Source: Thiocapsa imhoffii (GTDB lineage: Bacteria; Pseudomonadota; Gammaproteobacteria; Chromatiales; Chromatiaceae). From it: DNA of 50,526 bases. The stretch spans positions 1 to 50,526 of the forward strand of contig NZ_NRSD01000029.1 of assembly GCF_016583985.1 (NCBI RefSeq). The letters are read 5' to 3'. Below, piece by piece: positions 9,026 through 17,999 of the stretch; position 1 is the stretch's first letter; every line of letters starts with the position of its first letter. A program made the translations under genes and the position numbers. A model generated the notes under the pieces. The model was given only the letters and a program-made list of their open reading frames with translations. It was not told the DNA's origin and did no database searches.

Positions 9026-9046
9026 CCGCGCCGCCGCGGCTCCCCA

Positions 9047-9076
9047 TCGGCTCGAGGTCGCGCGGCCTCGAGCCGA
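9047..9076 (+). terminator. Terminator-like hairpin after mltB
   Basis: TCGGCTCGAGG (9047-9057) and CCTCGAGCCGA (9066-9076) form a perfect 11-bp stem with an 8-base loop. No T-run follows. Its place between mltB and the dacA promoter suggests it separates two transcripts. Confidence 0.55.
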
Positions 9077-9084
9077 CGCGACGG

Positions 9085-9114
9085 CTGCCAAATGCCGCGA
9101 CAGGCGGTTAGAAT
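9085..9114 (+). promoter_or_regulatory. Candidate dacA promoter
   Basis: CTGCCA (9085-9090) lies 18 bp from TAGAAT (9109-9114), which matches the -10 consensus at five of six bases. It immediately follows the mltB hairpin and lies 43 bp before the dacA start. Confidence 0.4.
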
Positions 9115-9157
9115 GCGACCTGTGATGCGGTCGACCCTAGAACACCCGGATATCCAC

Positions 9158-10309
9158 ATGAAGCCTGTCTCGAAGCTGTTGTTGCTGTCACTGTTGTTCG
9201 TGCTACCCGGAGTGTTCGCGCAGACGCCTCAAGCCATCCCGGATCCTCCAGCGGTCGCGGCGAAGGGGTATCTCCTGATCGACTTCAACAGTGGCCAGAT
9301 CCTCGCCGAGAAGAACGCGGACGAACGTCTCGAGCCGGCGAGCCTGACCAAGATCATGACCGGTTACGTGGTGTTTCGTGAATTGGCGGCCGGGAAGATC
9401 GCTCTTGGCGATCAGGTGCTCATCAGTGAGCGTGCCTGGCGCACTGGCGGCTCCAAGATGTTCGTTGAGGTCGGCAAGCAGGTCTCGATTCAGGACCTCT
9501 TGATGGGCATGATCGTGCAATCTGGAAATGATGCCAGTGTCGCCCTAGCCGAGCATGTCGCGGGCAGTGTGGAGGCGTTTGCCGATCTGATGAATGCCAA
9601 CGCGCAACGTCTTGGCATGACCAACAGTCACTTCACCAATCCCCATGGGTTGCCAGATCCCGAACTCTATATCACGGCGCGTGACATCGCGCTGGTCGCG
9701 ATGGCCATCGTGCGTGAATTCCCAGAGTTCTACGGTTGGTACAGTACCCGCGAGTTCACCTTCAACGAGATCACGCAACACAATCGCAACCCATTGTTAC
9801 GTCGTGATGAATCTGCTGACGGAATCAAGACGGGTTACACGCAGGCGGCAGGCTACTGTCTGGTCTCCTCCGCCAAGCGCAACGACATGCGGCTGATCTC
9901 GGTGGTGATGGGTTCGCCGACCCCGAACGCACGTGCCGATGCCAGCCTGGCCCTGATGAATTACGGCTTCCGCTATTACGAGAGCCATCTCCTCTATCCG
10001 GCCGATGAGCCCGTCGAGTCCTTCCGCGTCTGGAAAGGGGATCAGGAATGGTTACCGGTCGGTCCCGTGAGCGATGTCTTCGCGACCTTTCCGCGTGGTC
10101 GCTACGCTGAACTCGCGGCCCGCTTGGAGAAGGCTGAGGCGAACCTGACTGCACCCATCGCGTCCGGCACGCCGGTCGGCGAGGTCATCGTGACCTTTGA
10201 TGGAGCGGAGATCAACCGCCTGCCGCTCATCGGGCTCGCCGGGATCGAGAAGGGGAATCTCTGGCAGATTGCCCGCGATAGCGTCCTGGGGCTGTTCCAA
10301 TCCCAATGA
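9158..10309 (+). CDS. dacA: D-alanyl-D-alanine carboxypeptidase (PBP5/6 family)
   Basis: Trims the terminal D-Ala from pentapeptide side chains in the periplasm. The 383-residue protein has a clear signal peptide (KLLLLSLLFVLPGVFAQ), then SLTK (Ser62/Lys65), SGN (122-124) and KTG (224-226), and a C-terminal beta domain. The end (WQIARDSVLGLFQSQ) could be the amphipathic membrane anchor typical of this class. ATG 9158 places the signal peptide at the N-terminus; upstream in-frame ATGs would add polar residues. It overlaps the next gene by four bases (ATGA). Confidence 0.97.
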   Translation: MKPVSKLLLLSLLFVLPGVFAQTPQAIPDPPAVAAKGYLLIDFNSGQILAEKNADERLEPASLTKIMTGYVVFRELAAGKIALGDQVLISERAWRTGGSKMFVEVGKQVSIQDLLMGMIVQSGNDASVALAEHVAGSVEAFADLMNANAQRLGMTNSHFTNPHGLPDPELYITARDIALVAMAIVREFPEFYGWYSTREFTFNEITQHNRNPLLRRDESADGIKTGYTQAAGYCLVSSAKRNDMRLISVVMGSPTPNARADASLALMNYGFRYYESHLLYPADEPVESFRVWKGDQEWLPVGPVSDVFATFPRGRYAELAARLEKAEANLTAPIASGTPVGEVIVTFDGAEINRLPLIGLAGIEKGNLWQIARDSVLGLFQSQ

Positions 10310-10611
10310 GCGACGACGCAGCACCGCCGGCCAAGGGCCCGGATGCGCCGTCGGCCGAGACCCTGCTGGTTTTTCCTTGCCGCTTCCCGATCAAGGCGAT
10401 GGGGCGAGCCGATGCCGATCTCGAAATGCTGGTCGTGACGCTCGCGCGTCGTCATCTCGCTGCGGATGCCAGCGTTGCTGTGCGCAGTCGTTCCAGTCGC
10501 GGTGGCAAATGGACTTCCGTGACCCTGACGATCGAGGCGCACAGCCGGGCGCAGCTCGATGCCATCTACCGCGAACTGACCGCGCATGAAGCCATTGCCT
10601 GGGTGATCTGA
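10306..10611 (+). CDS. ybeD: YbeD/DUF493 family protein
   Basis: A 101-residue protein with the UPF0250 core: FPCRFPIKAMG at the start and the SRGGKWTSVTLTIEA strand pair. YbeD is a small alpha-beta fold resembling regulatory ACT-type domains and sits between dacA and lipB in many gammaproteobacteria; its role is not established. The N-terminal ~18 residues are a Pro/Ala-rich extension. Its ATG overlaps the dacA stop, and lipB follows two bases after its own stop. Confidence 0.93.
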   Translation: MSDDAAPPAKGPDAPSAETLLVFPCRFPIKAMGRADADLEMLVVTLARRHLAADASVAVRSRSSRGGKWTSVTLTIEAHSRAQLDAIYRELTAHEAIAWVI

Positions 10612-10613
10612 GC

Positions 10614-11252
10614 ATGCACCCGCGGGCCGCAACGGGATTCGTGATCGAGCGGCTTGAGGGTTTACAAGCCTATCAGCCAACCTTGGAGGCGATGCGCGCC
10701 TTCACCGATCAGCGCGGCCCCGCGACGCGCGACCACTTGTGGGTGCTCGAGCACCGTCCGGTCTTCACGCTCGGGCAGGCCGGTCGGCCCGAGCACCTGC
10801 TCAATCCGGGCGCCATCCCGGTCGTGCGGACCGATCGTGGGGGCCAGGTGACCTATCATGGTCCGGGCCAATTGGTGGTCTATGTGCTCCTTGATCTGCG
10901 CCGTGCCGGGTTGGGTGTGAAGCGCTTGGTCGAGCATCTGGAACAAGGCGTGATCCTCTTGCTCGCCTCCTATGGCATCCAGGGCGAGCGCCGCGCGGAT
11001 GCGCCAGGTGTCTATGTCGCGGGGGCCAAGATTGCGTCGCTGGGTCTGCGCATTCGCAATGGCTGCAGCTACCATGGTCTCGCGCTGAACGTGGCGATGG
11101 ACCTCGAGCCCTTCGGTCGCATCAATCCCTGTGGATATCCCGGTCTCGCCGTCACGCAGATGCGTGACCTGGTCCCAAGCGTGTCCATCGCCGCGGTCGC
11201 GAGCGGCGTCATCGAGAGGCTCGTTGAGGTGCTCGGCGCGCCCCGCGCGTGA
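10614..11252 (+). CDS. lipB: Octanoyl-[ACP]:protein octanoyltransferase LipB
   Basis: Transfers octanoate from acyl carrier protein to lipoyl domains, the first step of endogenous lipoate synthesis. The family signature RTDRGGQVTYHGPGQLVVY is present. The catalytic pair is Lys139 (in GAKIASLGLR) and Cys173 (in INPCGYPG). The length (212) is normal. lipA, the next enzyme and frequent neighbour, is not in the window; lipB is followed by a hairpin and a convergent gene. Confidence 0.97.
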   Translation: MHPRAATGFVIERLEGLQAYQPTLEAMRAFTDQRGPATRDHLWVLEHRPVFTLGQAGRPEHLLNPGAIPVVRTDRGGQVTYHGPGQLVVYVLLDLRRAGLGVKRLVEHLEQGVILLLASYGIQGERRADAPGVYVAGAKIASLGLRIRNGCSYHGLALNVAMDLEPFGRINPCGYPGLAVTQMRDLVPSVSIAAVASGVIERLVEVLGAPRA

Positions 11253-11253
11253 C

Positions 11254-11280
11254 GCCGACCGGGGCCAGGCCCCGAGCGGC
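11254..11280. terminator. Hairpin between lipB and a convergent gene
   Basis: CGGGGCC and GGCCCCG are separated by a single A, inside an outer GCCG/CGGC pair. It lies directly after the lipB stop and before the convergent gene ending at 11325, so it may serve both directions. No T-run is present. Confidence 0.45.
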
Positions 11281-11324
11281 TCCATTCAAGCGGTCGCGCG
11301 CCGCGACCCCGGTTCAGGGCAGCA

Positions 11325-13007
11325 CTAGTGGACCCCGGTCACGGGTCGCATTTCCTTGTCGCAGACACCGCCTACGCGCGCGGTCTTGAGCGTGCCACTG
11401 CCGCGACAGGACTCACCCCGGTCGAGGATGCTACAGCTGATCTCGATCGGCCGCCCGGCGGTGAGCCAACTCGGGGTGGTGCGATAACGTCCGACTTGAT
11501 TCGATGGACAGCCGCTCGGGATGCCGTAGGGTGGACAGGAACGGGGGGCGCGTAGCGAGACCTTGCGACCGTCGACGACGAAGCCGGGAAAATTGTTCTC
11601 GGTGCGGACGAGATCACGCTCGGGTGTTTCCTCGAAGCGGAACTCCTCGAACTGATAGCCATTGCCACTGGCGGCGCCGACCTTGATGCGGGTGTTCGCG
11701 ATCAGGGCGAAATCGTTGCCGTTGCGGGCAACCGCGCCACTCATGTATTCGACGCGGTCATGGTTCGGGAAACACTTGCCCATCGCCGGGGCATGATAAT
11801 AGTGGCGCATGGCCGTCAAGTCCGCGAGGCGGTTCTCGGGAAACAGGGCCTGGAGATCCCGCTCGCCGCCGAAGAGGATGCGCTCGGCATCCCCCACCGA
11901 CTGGGTGTACATGGCCTGTAGTTTGGCGTATCGGTCGTTGCTCGCGAGGTCTGGACGTAGATAGCAGGCCGTCAGCCCCGAGATCTGGGTCAGATACTCG
12001 TCCCAGATATTGTACTGGGACACCGAGGAGGAGACGCCTTTGAAGTCGCCAGGAAACTGGCACCCCTGGCGTGCCAAACACTGACCGATGGCGCGGTTGC
12101 GAATGGAGAGGACGATGATGTTGCGTTCGCAGGCGCCGTAGGCGTTGCAGCCGCGTTCGAGATGGCCCTCATAGATGGCGGTGCGCATGCTGTAGTCGAG
12201 GTGCTTGGCATGGTCCAGCTGGGTCGCGGTGCCCAACCGTCCAGTATGCTCGCGCGTGAAGTCGTCCCAGGCGCGCTCGAGTGCGGCACGCCGCCCGACC
12301 AATTGCCGGTTCACGTCCTCGCATTGCGGCGAGGTGTGGAAGGCCCGCACGATGCGGTCGAGGTCGCTCCCGCTGCTCGGACTGACGGCGGTCCCGCTGC
12401 GGGGCGGGGAGAAGAACGGCGCCTTCTCGAGTGCGTAGAGATGGCGAACGTTGATGACGTTGGTGACCTGCGGGGGACAATGATGGTTCTTCACACGCAT
12501 GGTTTTGCGTTCATTCACGGCACGCCGAAAGGTCTCGGTGGCGGACGCGGTGGCGCGGCGCGGATCGACGACGACCTCGAAGCCGACGTAAGGCGTTCCG
12601 GAGGCATCCATCAAGGGCAGGCCATCGCGAATCACGAGGCAGGGGATCACGGAGGTGCCCTGCGTCAGGGTTCCCGCCGGGGTGGACGTCCCGGAGCGCG
12701 CGAAGCTGTCTGCCCGGTAGTAGGGCATCTCGAGCGGTCCATTGAATTGATAGACCGTCATGACCGGGGTCGCCGGGATGGCGGCGGCAGCGGGGATCGT
12801 GACCATGAAGCCCAAGAGCCCGACCAGGCTGAGTGCGGCGGCCTTCAGACCAGGAACCGGGCGATCAGCAAACCGGCGCGGCGACGGTTTGGACAGCCGC
12901 AAGGGCAGGCCGAGGCATGGCGAATCGGTGCGGCGCGGTAGGGTGTGGGTGGGTCGCGAGGCTGTCATGGCGCGGGTCAACCTTAAGGACGAGCGGGTGA
13001 AACGCAT
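11325..13007 (-). CDS. Exported Cys-containing protein of unknown function
   Basis: A 560-residue protein I do not recognise. ATG at 13007 has AGGAG eight bases upstream. A basic, Arg/Pro-rich N-terminus of ~55 residues precedes a hydrophobic segment (ALSLVGLLGFMVTIPAAAA), suggesting a signal sequence with an unusually long leading region. The rest is polar with about fifteen scattered Cys residues, some in the centre (GCNAYGACERN, CLARQGCQFPG) and some at the C-terminus (SCPPYGIPSGCPSN, SCSILDRGESCRG), as in a disulfide-rich periplasmic protein. No catalytic motif is evident. It is last in a minus-strand run with DUF2126, MoxR and DUF58 genes, after a 175-bp gap; a functional link is speculative. 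Confidence 0.75.
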   Translation of the reverse strand: MRFTRSSLRLTRAMTASRPTHTLPRRTDSPCLGLPLRLSKPSPRRFADRPVPGLKAAALSLVGLLGFMVTIPAAAAIPATPVMTVYQFNGPLEMPYYRADSFARSGTSTPAGTLTQGTSVIPCLVIRDGLPLMDASGTPYVGFEVVVDPRRATASATETFRRAVNERKTMRVKNHHCPPQVTNVINVRHLYALEKAPFFSPPRSGTAVSPSSGSDLDRIVRAFHTSPQCEDVNRQLVGRRAALERAWDDFTREHTGRLGTATQLDHAKHLDYSMRTAIYEGHLERGCNAYGACERNIIVLSIRNRAIGQCLARQGCQFPGDFKGVSSSVSQYNIWDEYLTQISGLTACYLRPDLASNDRYAKLQAMYTQSVGDAERILFGGERDLQALFPENRLADLTAMRHYYHAPAMGKCFPNHDRVEYMSGAVARNGNDFALIANTRIKVGAASGNGYQFEEFRFEETPERDLVRTENNFPGFVVDGRKVSLRAPRSCPPYGIPSGCPSNQVGRYRTTPSWLTAGRPIEISCSILDRGESCRGSGTLKTARVGGVCDKEMRPVTGVH

Positions 13008-13182
13008 ACGCTGTTCTCCTGATGCGGTGTAAGGCGGTCTGCAGCCCATGGGTCCGGTCGTGCGCGCTGGGCCGAGGGATCGATGACGCGTCAGCGGCGT
13101 CGGGCGGACGGGCCGAACAGTGGGTGGTGACCGGGGGCATGAGCGCGGCCCGGACCCCGGCCGGTGTCTGGGTCTGATGCAC

Positions 13183-14499
13183 TCAGCGCATTCCAGCGTG
13201 CTTGAGGGCACGATAGCGTTCGATCAGTGCTTGCGGGAGCCCTGTCGGAACGAGATCGAGCGTCTCGACGCCGAGTTGGCGCAAGCGTGCCCCATGCGCT
13301 CGTCTCTGCTCGAGCCAATCTTGCGCGGCATGATAACGCAGTGCGCTCGGCAGATCGGTCATTCCTTGCGCCAGGGTGCGGTCCAAGACCGCTTCGCGCA
13401 GGTCGGCGATCACCAGGAGGTGCCGCCGGCGTAACAAACGCGCGGCCTGCTCCAGCTCGGACTGATCCTCGTTCCTGGTGTTGGTCATGATGATCACCCA
13501 GGTCCGGCGTGGGAGGCGTGGCCAGAGCGTGCGCGCGGCCTCCAAGGGATCGGCGGGCTCCAGGCTCGGCTGGAGGTCGTAGAGTGCGTCGATCAAGCGG
13601 CCCAGGGTGCGTGTGCCGCGCCTTGGGGCTTGCCAGCGTTGCGGTCCCCCGAAGGTCATGGCGCCGACGGCGTCCCCTTGGGCGAGGGCCAGGTCGGCCA
13701 CCGCGAGCAAGGCATTCAGGGCCTCGTCGAGATGGGTGTGCCCAGCATCGCCATGGCGCATGCGCCGCCCAGCGTCGAGCATGAAGACCAGTTGCTGATC
13801 ACGCTCGTCGCGGTACTCCCGTGCAATCAGCTTACGCATCCGCGCGCTGGCCTTCCAGTCGATGCGCCGTAGGTTGTCGCCTTGGCGAAAATCACGTAAT
13901 TGCTGAAAATCCATCCCGGCACGGCGATCCAGTTGGGGGTGCGGACCGCGTTCACCGGCGCGTGCGCGCGCGCCATTGAGAAGCGCGCGGCTCAGTACGC
14001 GCCGATTAGGCCCCACCTGCACGCGCGTCGCCAGGGGGATGAATCGATGATCGACCCAGAGACGCAAGGGCGAGTGCAGCGCGATCCGGCTGCCCGCGAT
14101 GCAGAAGTCGCCCCGTTGCCCGGGGCGCAATTGATAGCGGACGTGGGTTGTTTCACCGGGGCCAAGCAGGATTGCGCAGGGCAAGCCCCGGACCGCGAAC
14201 CGGCTGGGGTGAGCATCGTGCAGCCACAAGCGCAGCGACCGGGCGCTCGGGTTGGCGAGGGTGAGTTCCACATCGCCCCAATCGTGCAAGGCGAGCCGGC
14301 CCAGGCGTCCCCCGACCAGTCGCTCGACCAAGCGCGGGGTGGGTTGGCGGTGCAGTGCCCACCAATCGGCCAGACTGAAGCTGGCGATCAGGAGGCCGGC
14401 CAGCTGCCAGACCAGCACCGCGCTGGGTAGCCAGTGCGCGGCCAGCCCCAGGCCGGTCCAACCGGCGAGCCATGGGACCAGTGCCTGCCGCGGTCTCAT
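13183..14499 (-). CDS. DUF58 protein, partner of MoxR ATPase
   Basis: A 438-residue protein. Two hydrophobic segments near the N-terminus (residues ~5-45) are followed by a beta-rich region and the DUF58 signature: MDFQQLRDFRQGDNLRRIDWKASAR (given as DFQQLRDFRQGDN and RRIDWKASAR), then the start of a von Willebrand A-like fold (LVFMLDAGRRM). DUF58 proteins are regularly encoded beside MoxR AAA+ ATPases and are thought to act in envelope assembly or chaperoning. Here it follows the MoxR gene by 93 bp on the same strand. The family is clear; substrate unknown. Confidence 0.9.
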   Translation of the reverse strand: MRPRQALVPWLAGWTGLGLAAHWLPSAVLVWQLAGLLIASFSLADWWALHRQPTPRLVERLVGGRLGRLALHDWGDVELTLANPSARSLRLWLHDAHPSRFAVRGLPCAILLGPGETTHVRYQLRPGQRGDFCIAGSRIALHSPLRLWVDHRFIPLATRVQVGPNRRVLSRALLNGARARAGERGPHPQLDRRAGMDFQQLRDFRQGDNLRRIDWKASARMRKLIAREYRDERDQQLVFMLDAGRRMRHGDAGHTHLDEALNALLAVADLALAQGDAVGAMTFGGPQRWQAPRRGTRTLGRLIDALYDLQPSLEPADPLEAARTLWPRLPRRTWVIIMTNTRNEDQSELEQAARLLRRRHLLVIADLREAVLDRTLAQGMTDLPSALRYHAAQDWLEQRRAHGARLRQLGVETLDLVPTGLPQALIERYRALKHAGMR

Positions 14500-14592
14500 G
14501 GCCAGGGTGCGGAGTTGACGCGGACGCTCGCGGAGGTGAGCGGCACAGGATTGATTCTCGCAACAGACAGCGGCGTGACCACGGTTGCGGGT

Positions 14593-15609
14593 TCAAGGCC
14601 GCGGCGCCGGGACGGTGCGGAGTAGCTCATCCATGAGGTCGTCCGGTTCGAGCCCTTCCATCTCGAGATCGGCGCTCAGGGTCAGGCGATGACGCAGCAC
14701 CGCCGCGGCCATCGCTTTGATGTCGTCCGGCGTCACGAAATCGCGCCCACCGACGAGGGCATGTGCGCGGGCCGCGCGGATCAGGGCAATCCCGGTGCGG
14801 GGGCCTGGCCCGGTTTCGATCCCGGGCCATTCCCGGGCGGCACGCACCAGGCGAACCGCATAGGCAAGGACGCTGTCGGCGACCTGCAGCCGCGCGCAGA
14901 CCTGCTGCAGCGCAATCAGGTCGGTCGTGTTCAGGATCTGCACGACGGCCGAGACATCGAGCAGATCGCCGACCCGCTCATGCGTGACCTGACGGACCAT
15001 GGCAAGTTCATCGTCCGCGTTGGGATGATCGACGATGATCTTGAGTAGAAAACGGTCAAGCTGGGCCCGCGGCAGGGGATAGGTCCCCTCGTGTTCGATC
15101 GGGTTCTGGGTTGCGAACACCGAAAACGGCGGTGTGAGCGCGAGCGAGGCGCCCTCGATCGTGACCTGTTGCTCTTGCATGGCCTCCAGCAAGGCCGCTT
15201 GGGTCTTCGGTGGGGCGCGATTGATTTCGTCGCCGAGCAGCAGATTGCAGAAGATGGGGCCGCGGCGAATGCGGAAGGTCTCGCTTTTGGAGTCGAACAC
15301 GGCGTGCCCCGTCACGTCACTCGGCATCAGGTCGGGAGTGAACTGAATCCGCGAAAAGCGCCCGCCGAGCGCAACCGCGAGCGCCCGCACGAGTAGCGTC
15401 TTGCCCACTCCCGGGACCCCTTCGAGCAGGACGTGTCCAGCCGCCGCCAAGGCCACCACCGACTCGCGAATCACCCGCTGCTGGCCAATCAAGACGCCAC
15501 CGATGCCCTGTTCGAGCGCGGCGAGCGTCTCGGCGCAGTGCGTGACCTGGGCCGCCGTGGGAGGCGGACTCGGAGCGGTTCTAGGCGGGTGATCGTGCGT
15601 GTCGTGCAT
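14593..15609 (-). CDS. MoxR-family AAA+ ATPase
   Basis: A 338-residue MoxR ATPase, probably a chaperone acting with the adjacent DUF58 protein. Walker A is GVPGVGKT (about residues 64-71), Walker B is LLGDEINR, and sensor 1 lies in FATQNPIEHEGTYPLPRAQ. The C-terminal lid contains GPGPRTGIALIRAARAHAL and the RDFVTPDDI motif. ATG 15609 is chosen because the first conserved helix begins about 25 residues in; the longer frame adds Pro/Arg-rich sequence. No strong ribosome-binding site is visible. Confidence 0.93.
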   Translation of the reverse strand: MHDTHDHPPRTAPSPPPTAAQVTHCAETLAALEQGIGGVLIGQQRVIRESVVALAAAGHVLLEGVPGVGKTLLVRALAVALGGRFSRIQFTPDLMPSDVTGHAVFDSKSETFRIRRGPIFCNLLLGDEINRAPPKTQAALLEAMQEQQVTIEGASLALTPPFSVFATQNPIEHEGTYPLPRAQLDRFLLKIIVDHPNADDELAMVRQVTHERVGDLLDVSAVVQILNTTDLIALQQVCARLQVADSVLAYAVRLVRAAREWPGIETGPGPRTGIALIRAARAHALVGGRDFVTPDDIKAMAAAVLRHRLTLSADLEMEGLEPDDLMDELLRTVPAPRP

Positions 15610-15722
15610 GGCGGGTCGCGCTTGAATGGCTGACGGCTGCCGGGCAGGCCCCGCGGTGGCCGCGCGGGGACTTAAACTTGACCATGGCGGGCGCTCGGAT
15701 GGGTTCGGGACATGATCCAAAC

Positions 15723-17999
15723 TCAGGCTGCCGCGGCGGAGCTGTCCAGGTCCGCCTCCCCGCGGACACTCAGCCAGCGCAGGTCGCACGTGTGCGGGGT
15801 CAAGGATTCAGACGGTGGCGCACGGAGTTGTTCCGGTCGGGGTGCTGGGATGGAGGCGGTGACGCAGCGGGCCAGGCGTCGCGTTTCGGCCTCGGCGAGA
15901 TCGGCAGGCAGACCCTGGTAGGCTTCACCGTCCGGACGCCAGTCGTGCAGGGTGACCGCGATGGCCTCGTGCCGCGCGGGATGCCAGAGGATCAACCGCA
16001 CCGGGACTTGCGCCTTGAGCGCGGGGTGCAGACCCTGCCGAGGGGTGAAGGCGCGATAACGCAATCCGATCACCTTCGCCACGCCGTTGTGATCCTGCTC
16101 CAAACGCAGTGGCAGGGCGAGCGCCTGCTCGGGTGGTCCGACGGCGATCTGCCAGCCCGCGAAGGCATCCGCGGCACGCCCTACCCCTCCGGTCTCATCG
16201 TCAGCGGAGGCCATCGCCTTTGGTTCGACCGGACGCAGACAGATCTCCAGGCGCATCGTGCTCGCATCGACGAGTCGCGAGGTGTTCTGATCCTGGCGAC
16301 TGACATCACCGATCAAGGGCCAGAACTCGATTGCTCGGCGGATGCGCAGATCACAGCCCCCGAAGACCACCTGGCCGAGTTCGCGCAACCGGTTGCGACG
16401 CACCATTGCAGCGAGTGGGGCGCCGAGTCCCAAGCCGGCGTTCTGCAAGTCGGCCAGTACCTCCTCGAGATCGCGTTCGAGATAGAAGGGCAGGGCGTAA
16501 CGATCATGCAAGGCCTCGCCATGATCGATCAAGGGGGCGGGTGATGCGGCTGGCGCGTGCGCGAGCATGGCGATGATCGCCCGCAGCAGCACGGCGAGCG
16601 CGGCGGTTCGCTCGGGCGAATGCTGCATGCGTAAGGCGCGAAATTCGACCAGGCCCAGTTTCCCGCGGCACGGGATGAAGGGGTTCCAGAGTTTTTCGAT
16701 GTTGAGCTCGGCGCGATGACTGTTGCCCGCGGCATCGGTGAGCAGATGCGATAGCCCTTCCCAGAGGGTCTCGGCATTGGGCAAGCGGCCCCGCTCCAAG
16801 AGGGCGAGGGCAAGGGCCAATTCACCCAAACCGTCATGTCCCCGTTCATCGCTGCGCACGGCCTGACCCGAGCCGCCGATGTAATCGTGAGCGAAGAGGT
16901 AGGAGAGTGCCGGGTGGTGATTGAGATAGCGCACCAGTCGGGGCAAGAGACGCGGAGCCCGAAAGAAGGGACTATCCTCGGGGCTGGGGCCGCCGAAGGT
17001 CATCTGACCGCCACCTCCCGAGTCCGCGACGGCGCCATTGTAGTAGAGCCGATAGGGTGCGAGTCCCAGTTGCGCACTCGCGTCATAGAGGGTTCGGCTG
17101 GCCGCCAAGAGCCCGGATACGTCGCAATGGGGTGCCATGTTGATCTCGATCACCGCCGGATCGGGTGTAATCGTCGTCCAACAGACACTGGCATCGACCG
17201 GCGGCGGATGGCCACTCAGGATGAGCGCGGGCAACTCCGCCGCGTTGGCGGCGGCGCCGATCAGGTCCAGTGATCCGAGGAAGTGCGCGACCGTCTGGCA
17301 GTCCGGGAGGGCGAGACGCGCCACCTGAACACCCTCCCAGAGACAAGTCTCCAGCACGAATAGGGCGATATTCCCTGGGAGCGGGGCCGTGCCGGGCGCC
17401 ACCGGGTGCGATTCGATCGCGGCCTCGAGTGCCTCGGCCAACGCCTGATCGATTCGCGCGAGATCCCGCTCCGGCTCCGCGTCGGGGTCCTCGCCATGCA
17501 GCGGTCGGCTCAGGATGAGCGTGCGCCCGTCCACATCATGCTCGCAGCGGACGCGATCGCCACGGGCCTCCAGCGCCTGCCGCAGGAGGAGGCAAAAGCG
17601 TGCCAGGTCCGGGGCGAGCGCCGGGAGTTCGGCGCAACTGGGGTCGGGCGGACCGAACCAGAGTGGCGCGCCATCGCGTCGAGCGTAAAGGCCCAAGCTC
17701 CAACGCGGGTGTTCCTCCCCCGGATACTGTCGGCCTTGCGTGCGCAGGATCATGCCGCCGGCGCGCGCATGCAACACCGTTAGGAGTTGTTCCGCGCGTG
17801 CCGCCTTGTCCTCTCCTAGGGCCGTGCTCAACCACTCGGCGCGTTCGGAGAAGCGGTCGGTGAAGGTCGGTTCGGTGCCGACCCAGATCGCCAACCCGAG
17901 CGTGGCGACGGCCTCGTCGTGTTCGCGCACGGCCTGATCGAAGTCGATCGTGGCCGGCATGCTGAGGAAAGGATTCGGGTCGGCTTCAAGCATCGCCAC
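15723..17999 (-). CDS. Stand-alone DUF2126 protein
   Basis: A 758-residue protein matching the C-terminal half of the large transglutaminase-like/DUF2126 proteins. Its N-terminus begins with their DUF2126 opening (VREHDEAVATLGLAIWVGTEPTFTDR), here abbreviated to GLAIWVGTEPTFTDRFSERA. Other family segments are INMAPHCDV, YYNGAVADSGGGGQMTFGG, HHPALSYLFAHDYIGGSGQA and VEFRALRM. No transglutaminase Cys-His-Asp domain is attached or encoded nearby. The start is GTG 17999 or ATG 17993; an in-frame stop just upstream excludes a longer form. It leads the run into MoxR and DUF58. Function is unknown, though the family is usually placed in peptide-bond or cell-wall chemistry. Confidence 0.85.
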   Translation of the reverse strand: MAMLEADPNPFLSMPATIDFDQAVREHDEAVATLGLAIWVGTEPTFTDRFSERAEWLSTALGEDKAARAEQLLTVLHARAGGMILRTQGRQYPGEEHPRWSLGLYARRDGAPLWFGPPDPSCAELPALAPDLARFCLLLRQALEARGDRVRCEHDVDGRTLILSRPLHGEDPDAEPERDLARIDQALAEALEAAIESHPVAPGTAPLPGNIALFVLETCLWEGVQVARLALPDCQTVAHFLGSLDLIGAAANAAELPALILSGHPPPVDASVCWTTITPDPAVIEINMAPHCDVSGLLAASRTLYDASAQLGLAPYRLYYNGAVADSGGGGQMTFGGPSPEDSPFFRAPRLLPRLVRYLNHHPALSYLFAHDYIGGSGQAVRSDERGHDGLGELALALALLERGRLPNAETLWEGLSHLLTDAAGNSHRAELNIEKLWNPFIPCRGKLGLVEFRALRMQHSPERTAALAVLLRAIIAMLAHAPAASPAPLIDHGEALHDRYALPFYLERDLEEVLADLQNAGLGLGAPLAAMVRRNRLRELGQVVFGGCDLRIRRAIEFWPLIGDVSRQDQNTSRLVDASTMRLEICLRPVEPKAMASADDETGGVGRAADAFAGWQIAVGPPEQALALPLRLEQDHNGVAKVIGLRYRAFTPRQGLHPALKAQVPVRLILWHPARHEAIAVTLHDWRPDGEAYQGLPADLAEAETRRLARCVTASIPAPRPEQLRAPPSESLTPHTCDLRWLSVRGEADLDSSAAAA

